From the NCBI GenBank assembly GCA_015485015.1, contig WFUK01000163.1, forward strand, positions 1-9,764: 9,764 bases of DNA, given 5' to 3'. The notes under the pieces were generated by a model that saw only the letters and a list, made by a program, of their open reading frames with translations, had not been told where the DNA came from and did no database searches. The stretch comes from Paracoccaceae bacterium (GTDB taxonomy: Bacteria > Pseudomonadota > Alphaproteobacteria > Rhodobacterales > Rhodobacteraceae). Position 1 is the stretch's first letter. Every line of letters begins with the position of its first letter. This document shows, piece after piece, positions 6,220 to 9,764 of this stretch. The position numbers and the translations under genes are program-made.

Positions 6220-7407
6220 ATGGAAACCATTTTGCAAGAATGGGTCAGCCTTTTTGTGCGCTGGGCGCATATAATTTCGGCGATTGGCTGGATCGGGTCT
6301 TCGTTCTATTTTATGTGGCTCGATAGCAGCCTTAAAAAGCGTGCGGGCCTGCCGGACGGGGCGCGCGGCGATAGCTGGTCTGTGCATGGCGGCGGGTTTT
6401 ATCATGTGGTGAAATATCAGGTTGCGCCTGACGAAATGCCCGATGCCCTGAAATGGTTTAAGTGGGAAAGCTACGCCACGTGGCTTACGGGATTCGCCAT
6501 GCTTTCGGCCACCTATTATTGGGGGGCGAACGGGCTGTTGATCGATCGCGAGGTCGCCAATATGAATGCCGGACAAGCGATCACCCTTTCTATTGTTTCG
6601 CTGATCGGGGGGTGGTTTTTCTATGACAAGCTGTGCAAATCTTTCCTGCGGAAATGGCCCACTGTGCTATTCGGGATTTTGTTTGTCGCGATTGTGGCGG
6701 CAAGCTGGGGCTTTAGCCAGATGTTTTCGGCACGGGCGGCATGGCTGCATACCGGCGCGATTATTGCCACGATGATGACGGGGAATGTGTTTTTCGTGAT
6801 CATCCCCAATACCAAAATCGTGGTGGCAGATCTGAAGGCGGGGCGCACGCCGGATGCCAAATATGGCGAGATCGCCAAGCTGCGCTCGACCCATAATAAT
6901 TACCTCACGCTGCCGGTTATTCTGATGATGATTTCCAATCACTACCCGATGACCTATTCGCACCCGTATGCCTGGGTGATGGTGGCCATGGTGCTGATCA
7001 TCGGCGCGGTTGTGCGGATATTTTACAACCGGCACGAGGCGGGTGTGCATGGCTTTGCGGTGCAATGGCAATGGCCGGTGGTGGCGGTTACCGCGATTGC
7101 CCTGATCGCGTTTTCCATGTGGCGCCCCGATCAGAAAACCGTGGATTTTGATCCGCTGGTGGCGATGGAGATTGTCAATAACCGCTGCGTAACCTGCCAT
7201 TCCGCCACGCCGACCAGCGAAATGTTTGATGCCCCGCCAGCGGGTATTGCCTTTGATAACCTTGACCAAATCCGCGCGCAGGCCAGTAAAATAGTGGCGC
7301 AATCCGTGCTTTCCAATTCCATGCCCTTGGGCAATATCACCGAGATGACCGACGAAGAGCGGGTGATCCTGGGCTCGTGGCTGCGGGCGGGCGCGCCTGC
7401 CGAATGA
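6220..7407 (+). CDS. puuD: Membrane urate oxidase with C-terminal cytochrome c domain (PuuD type)
   Basis: Oxidises urate to 5-hydroxyisourate at the inner membrane. PuuD-type enzymes are known to be integral membrane proteins with a fused cytochrome c, unrelated to uricase. The 395 residues contain about eight hydrophobic helices (near 14-33, 88-108, 121-136, 148-169, 174-196, 229-246, 250-268, 284-301). A soluble tail of about 90 residues follows, carrying the haem c motif CVTCH (323-327) and a likely axial Met368 (SNSMP). The tail must be periplasmic for haem attachment. ATG 6220 was preferred to 6154 because GAAAGGGA lies 6-13 bases upstream and METILQEWV leads straight into helix 1. The longer form adds an unlikely 22-residue leader across the promoter region. 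The stop overlaps the next gene by 4 bases (ATGA). Confidence 0.9.
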   Translation: METILQEWVSLFVRWAHIISAIGWIGSSFYFMWLDSSLKKRAGLPDGARGDSWSVHGGGFYHVVKYQVAPDEMPDALKWFKWESYATWLTGFAMLSATYYWGANGLLIDREVANMNAGQAITLSIVSLIGGWFFYDKLCKSFLRKWPTVLFGILFVAIVAASWGFSQMFSARAAWLHTGAIIATMMTGNVFFVIIPNTKIVVADLKAGRTPDAKYGEIAKLRSTHNNYLTLPVILMMISNHYPMTYSHPYAWVMVAMVLIIGAVVRIFYNRHEAGVHGFAVQWQWPVVAVTAIALIAFSMWRPDQKTVDFDPLVAMEIVNNRCVTCHSATPTSEMFDAPPAGIAFDNLDQIRAQASKIVAQSVLSNSMPLGNITEMTDEERVILGSWLRAGAPAE

Positions 7408-8735
7408 GGCTGCTGGTCAAAAACGCCGATGTGCTGGTCACGATGGATGGCGCGCGGCGGGAGCTGAAAGGCGGCTGCCTGCTGGTGGAAGACGGGGTTG
7501 TTGCCTCGGTTGGGCCGGAAATGCCCGCCGACGAGGTGCTGGATGCTTCGGGCTGTGTGGTCACGCCGGGTTTGGTCAATACCCATCACCACCTCTATCA
7601 AAGCTTAACCCGCGTGGTGCCGGGCGGGCAGGATGCGCTGCTGTTTGGCTGGCTGCAAACCCTCTATCCGATCTGGGCCAAAATGCGGCCCGAGCATATG
7701 AAGGTCTCGGCCCAGATCGGGCTGGCGGAGCTGGCGCTTTCGGGCTGCACTATGTCCTCGGACCACCTCTATCTTTACCCTGACGGGGTGCGGCTGGAGG
7801 ATACCATCGAGGCGGCCCAGAGCCTTGGATTGCGCTTTCACCCCACGCGCGGCTCGATGAGCATTGGCGAAAGCGATGGCGGCCTGCCGCCCGATAGTCT
7901 GGTTGAGCGCGAAGCGGATATTCTGGAAGACAGCATCCGGCTGATCGACCAGTGGCATGACGGGGCGGAAGGCTCGATGCTGCGGGTCGGGCTGGCGCCT
8001 TGCTCGCCGTTTTCTGTCAGCCGCGAGCTGATGCGGGATAGTGCCGTTTTGGCGCGGGATAAAGGCGTGATGCTGCATACCCATCTGGCGGAAAACGACG
8101 AGGATATCGCCTATAGCTTGGAGAAATTCGGCTGTCGGCCCGGCGAATATGCCCGCGATCTGGGCTGGGTCGGCGAGGATGTATGGCACGCGCATTGTGT
8201 GAAGCTGGACGTAAACGAGATCGATCTTTTTGCCGCCACCGGCACCGGTGTGGCCCATTGCCCTTGCTCGAATTGCCGCCTTGGCTCGGGCATTGCGCCG
8301 GTGCGCCAGATGCGGGATTCGGGGGTGAAGGTTGGCCTCGGGGTGGATGGTTCGGCCAGTAATGACGCGGGCGATATCATTAGCGAGGCGCGCCAAGCCA
8401 TGCTGTTGCAGCGGGTGCAAAACGGGGCCGATGCCTTTAGCGCCCGCGAGGCGCTGGAGGTGGCAACGCTGGGCGGCGCGCAGGTGCTGGGGCGGGCTGA
8501 TTGTGGCGCGCTCGAGGTTGGCAAACGCGCGGATTTTGCGGTGTGGGATGTGCAAACCCTGAATAATGCAGGCGCGTGGGATGCGGTCGCGGCGCTGGTG
8601 CTTTGTGGCCCGCAAAAGGTGCGCGATCTTTATGTCGAGGGCCGCGCCGTGGTGCGGGAAGGGCAAATCACCCGCCTTGATATGCCCGTGGTGGCCGAGC
8701 GCGCGCGGGCCTTGGCGCTTGGGCTGACCAAATAA
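7404..8735 (+). CDS. 8-oxoguanine deaminase (COG0402 amidohydrolase)
   Basis: Likely hydrolyses 8-oxoguanine to urate and ammonia in the cytoplasm, feeding the urate oxidase encoded just upstream. The 443-residue amidohydrolase carries a complete mononuclear metal site: His61 and His63 (NTHHHLYQSLTR), His227 with Glu230 (LHTHLAE), His264 (WHAHC) and Asp315 (GVDGSASND). The segments RGSMSIGESDGGLPP (149-163) and LAPCSPFSV (198-206) look, from memory, like characterised Pseudomonas-type 8-oxoguanine deaminases rather than classical guanine deaminase. I chose ATG 7404 because it overlaps the puuD stop as ATGA and starts MRLLVKNADVL, the usual N-terminal strand; the ORF from 7377 is longer only by running into puuD. 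Alternative substrates in this family are guanine, isoxanthopterin and hydroxy-s-triazines. Context supports 8-oxoguanine. Confidence 0.87.
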   Translation: MRLLVKNADVLVTMDGARRELKGGCLLVEDGVVASVGPEMPADEVLDASGCVVTPGLVNTHHHLYQSLTRVVPGGQDALLFGWLQTLYPIWAKMRPEHMKVSAQIGLAELALSGCTMSSDHLYLYPDGVRLEDTIEAAQSLGLRFHPTRGSMSIGESDGGLPPDSLVEREADILEDSIRLIDQWHDGAEGSMLRVGLAPCSPFSVSRELMRDSAVLARDKGVMLHTHLAENDEDIAYSLEKFGCRPGEYARDLGWVGEDVWHAHCVKLDVNEIDLFAATGTGVAHCPCSNCRLGSGIAPVRQMRDSGVKVGLGVDGSASNDAGDIISEARQAMLLQRVQNGADAFSAREALEVATLGGAQVLGRADCGALEVGKRADFAVWDVQTLNNAGAWDAVAALVLCGPQKVRDLYVEGRAVVREGQITRLDMPVVAERARALALGLTK

Positions 8736-8753
8736 ATCCGACGGAATAACCAG

Positions 8754-8809
8754 CCCCTCCCGTTCTATTCATACGCCCGTTTGAGCGAGGCGATTGGATA
8801 CAGGAGGGG
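8754..8809 (+). promoter_or_regulatory. Leader that could mask the Shine-Dalgarno of the alpha/beta hydrolase gene
   Basis: The gene starting at 8813 has a strong ribosome site, GGAGGGG (8803-8809). Its exact complement CCCCTCC is at 8754-8760 in the same leader, extended beyond one mismatch by GT/AC (8762-8763 with 8800-8801). A smaller stem CGCC/GGCG (8774-8777 with 8789-8792) nests inside the loop. The Shine-Dalgarno site itself is clear; its masking by RNA folding is a prediction. I see no recognisable riboswitch class and no convincing promoter boxes. Confidence 0.35.
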
Positions 8810-8812
8810 ATT

Positions 8813-9649
8813 ATGGATTTCATAAAGCGGATATTGATCGCGGGATTGGTCTTGCTGGCGGGCATCGCCCAAGGCCAGACCTTTGCCTATATGCCCGAGC
8901 GCGGCAATGCCTCGCCCGAGCTGGATGCCTATAGCTTTGCGGGGGCGCGGGGCGCGCCGGTGATGGTCTATGTGCATGGCGGGGCGTGGATGATCGGGGA
9001 TAAGCGGCGGGTGGAGGATAAACCGGCGTTCTTTAATCAAAACGGCTATGTATTTATCTCGCTGAATTATACGCTGGTGCCGGAAACCACGGTTGAGAGC
9101 CAGCTTGCGGAGCTGGACTCGGCGCTGGGATTCATTGCCGATAATGTGGCGCGCATCGGGGGGGATCCGCGCAATATCAGCCTGATGGGGCATTCGGCGG
9201 GGGCGCATCTGGTTAGCATGATGGCGCTGCGACCGCTGGAAAATGCGCAGGCGCTGCTGGCTCAGGGGGCCTTGCGCGCGGTGCTGTCGATCGATACCCG
9301 CGCCTATGATATTTCGCGCATTGCCGCGCAGGCGGGGGGCAGCCTGCCGCGCGCCTATCGGCGCCCCTTTGGCAATGATCCGGCGCGCTGGGCGGCGCTA
9401 TCGCCGCAAAGCTATATCGGCGAGACCGAGAAAAACCTGCCGGCGTTTTTTGTGGCATGGTCGGGGGCGGGCGATAATGCGGTGCGCGCCAGCTTCGGGC
9501 AGGATTTTGCGCGGCGGTTACAGGGCGTTGGCACGGCGGTCACCACCTTTGACGGCGGCGAATATAGCCATGGCGGGATCAATAAGGGCATTGGGAAAAG
9601 CCCCGCGATCAGCAATGCGATCTCGCAGTTTTTAACGGCGCAGCTATAG
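8813..9649 (+). CDS. Exported alpha/beta hydrolase (esterase/lipase-like), substrate unknown
   Basis: A 278-residue protein with a Sec signal peptide: charged MDFIKR, hydrophobic core to about residue 18, probable cleavage near 21-22 (AQG/Q), no lipobox cysteine. It is therefore likely periplasmic or secreted. The fold is a hormone-sensitive-lipase/carboxylesterase-type alpha/beta hydrolase. It has oxyanion motif HGGAW (55-59), nucleophile elbow GHSAG (Ser128), candidate acid Asp221 (WSGAGDN) and candidate His253 (YSHGGI), so the catalytic triad looks intact. GGAGGGG (8803-8809) three bases before the ATG gives a confident start. The gap of 77 bases from the deaminase may allow its own transcription. 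The family includes carboxylesterases and arylformamidase-like enzymes. Nothing ties this one to purines except position, so no substrate is assigned. Confidence 0.85.
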   Translation: MDFIKRILIAGLVLLAGIAQGQTFAYMPERGNASPELDAYSFAGARGAPVMVYVHGGAWMIGDKRRVEDKPAFFNQNGYVFISLNYTLVPETTVESQLAELDSALGFIADNVARIGGDPRNISLMGHSAGAHLVSMMALRPLENAQALLAQGALRAVLSIDTRAYDISRIAAQAGGSLPRAYRRPFGNDPARWAALSPQSYIGETEKNLPAFFVAWSGAGDNAVRASFGQDFARRLQGVGTAVTTFDGGEYSHGGINKGIGKSPAISNAISQFLTAQL

Positions 9650-9654
9650 ATGAA

Positions 9655-9682
9655 ACGCGGCGGAGCCTAAGCCCCGCCGCGT
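9655..9682. terminator. GC-rich hairpin between convergent genes, likely bidirectional terminator
   Basis: A perfect 9-bp stem, ACGCGGCGG (9655-9663) with CCGCCGCGT (9674-9682), closes a 10-base loop. It lies 6 bases after the hydrolase stop and ahead of a gene on the opposite strand. The following bases are TCTTGCT-type on the plus strand and TTCATC-type on the minus strand, so the U tract is short. Stem strength and placement make it the best terminator candidate in the window. The remaining bases to 9703 hold a 5-bp CTAGG/CCTAG repeat of no clear meaning. Confidence 0.6.
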
Positions 9683-9703
9683 CTTGCTATGCCTAGGAAG
9701 CGC

Positions 9704-9764
9704 CTAGTCTTCTTGCGGCAAAACCAGATTCAGGATGATCGCAATCAGCGCCACTGGCAGCAGG
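9704..9764 (-). CDS. C-terminal end of a probable NCS2 xanthine/uracil-type permease (partial)
   Basis: Only the last 19 codons are inside the window. Reading leftward from the right edge the frame gives LLPVALIAIILNLVLPQED, then TAG at 9706-9704. A hydrophobic helix ending in LNLVLP and a short charged tail is typical of the C-terminus of NCS2 nucleobase:cation symporters, including uracil-xanthine permeases of Rhodobacterales. The neighbouring purine and urate genes make a xanthine, urate or uracil transporter plausible. The fragment is too short to settle substrate or even family with certainty. The gene is convergent with the alpha/beta hydrolase and shares the hairpin at 9655-9682. Confidence 0.55.
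   Translation of the reverse strand, partial: LLPVALIAIILNLVLPQED

Noticed and set aside
7377..7403. Upstream start for the 8-oxoguanine deaminase at 7377.
   Set aside because: It lies inside puuD. ATG 7404 forms the ATGA overlap and gives the normal N-terminus.
7605..8666. Long minus-strand ORF (353 codons) opposite the 8-oxoguanine deaminase gene.
   Set aside because: It lies wholly inside a gene with a complete active site. The translation is rich in Arg, His, Ala and Pro with no recognisable motif, as expected for an antisense shadow in GC-rich DNA.
9688..9707. CTAGG-AAGCG-CCTAG repeat near the right-hand permease stop as a second terminator or attachment site.
   Set aside because: The stem is only 5 bp, it overlaps the stop codon region, and there is no T tract and no mobile-element gene nearby.

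Overview
The window is a gene-dense stretch of about 60% GC. It probably comes from an alphaproteobacterium, most likely Rhodobacterales (Roseobacter/Rhodobacter type). This rests on the codon habit (GCG, CGG, GGC rich), the protein sequences, and the pairing of a nucleoside-salvage operon with a membrane urate oxidase. No rRNA, tRNA, CRISPR array, insertion sequence or phage gene was seen. No stretch longer than 300 bases lacks a gene.

Layout. (1) 1-1068, plus strand: the C-terminal two thirds of a LuxO-like sigma-54 activator, cut by the left edge. (2) 1136-5636, plus strand: a five-gene nucleoside/nucleobase salvage operon, cdd-deoA-deoB-add-upp. Its first four junctions are overlaps of 4, 1 and 4 nt and a 1-nt gap. 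It handles cytidine, thymidine, pentose phosphates, adenosine and uracil. (3) 5642-5662: a hairpin between the convergent upp and uraD. (4) 5663-8735: a urate module. uraD (minus) is divergent from the operon puuD plus 8-oxoguanine deaminase (plus), and these last two overlap by 4 nt. (5) 8813-9649: an exported alpha/beta hydrolase of unknown substrate. (6) 9655-9682: a strong GC hairpin between convergent genes. (7) 9704-9764, minus: the last 19 codons of what looks like an NCS2 xanthine/uracil-type permease.

The two halves form one purine/pyrimidine recycling and degradation locus. The left operon returns nucleosides to bases and ribose/deoxyribose phosphates. The right half takes 8-oxoguanine to urate (deaminase), urate to 5-hydroxyisourate (PuuD, with electrons passed to its own cytochrome c domain), and OHCU to allantoin (UraD). 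The intermediate step, 5-hydroxyisourate hydrolase, is not in the window.

The enzyme families are known ones, and I see no clearly undescribed system. The points most worth a second look are the LuxO-like regulator next to the salvage operon, the coupling of 8-oxoguanine deaminase to the membrane urate oxidase, the paired repeats in the uraD/puuD divergent promoter region, and a possible Shine-Dalgarno-masking leader ahead of the hydrolase.
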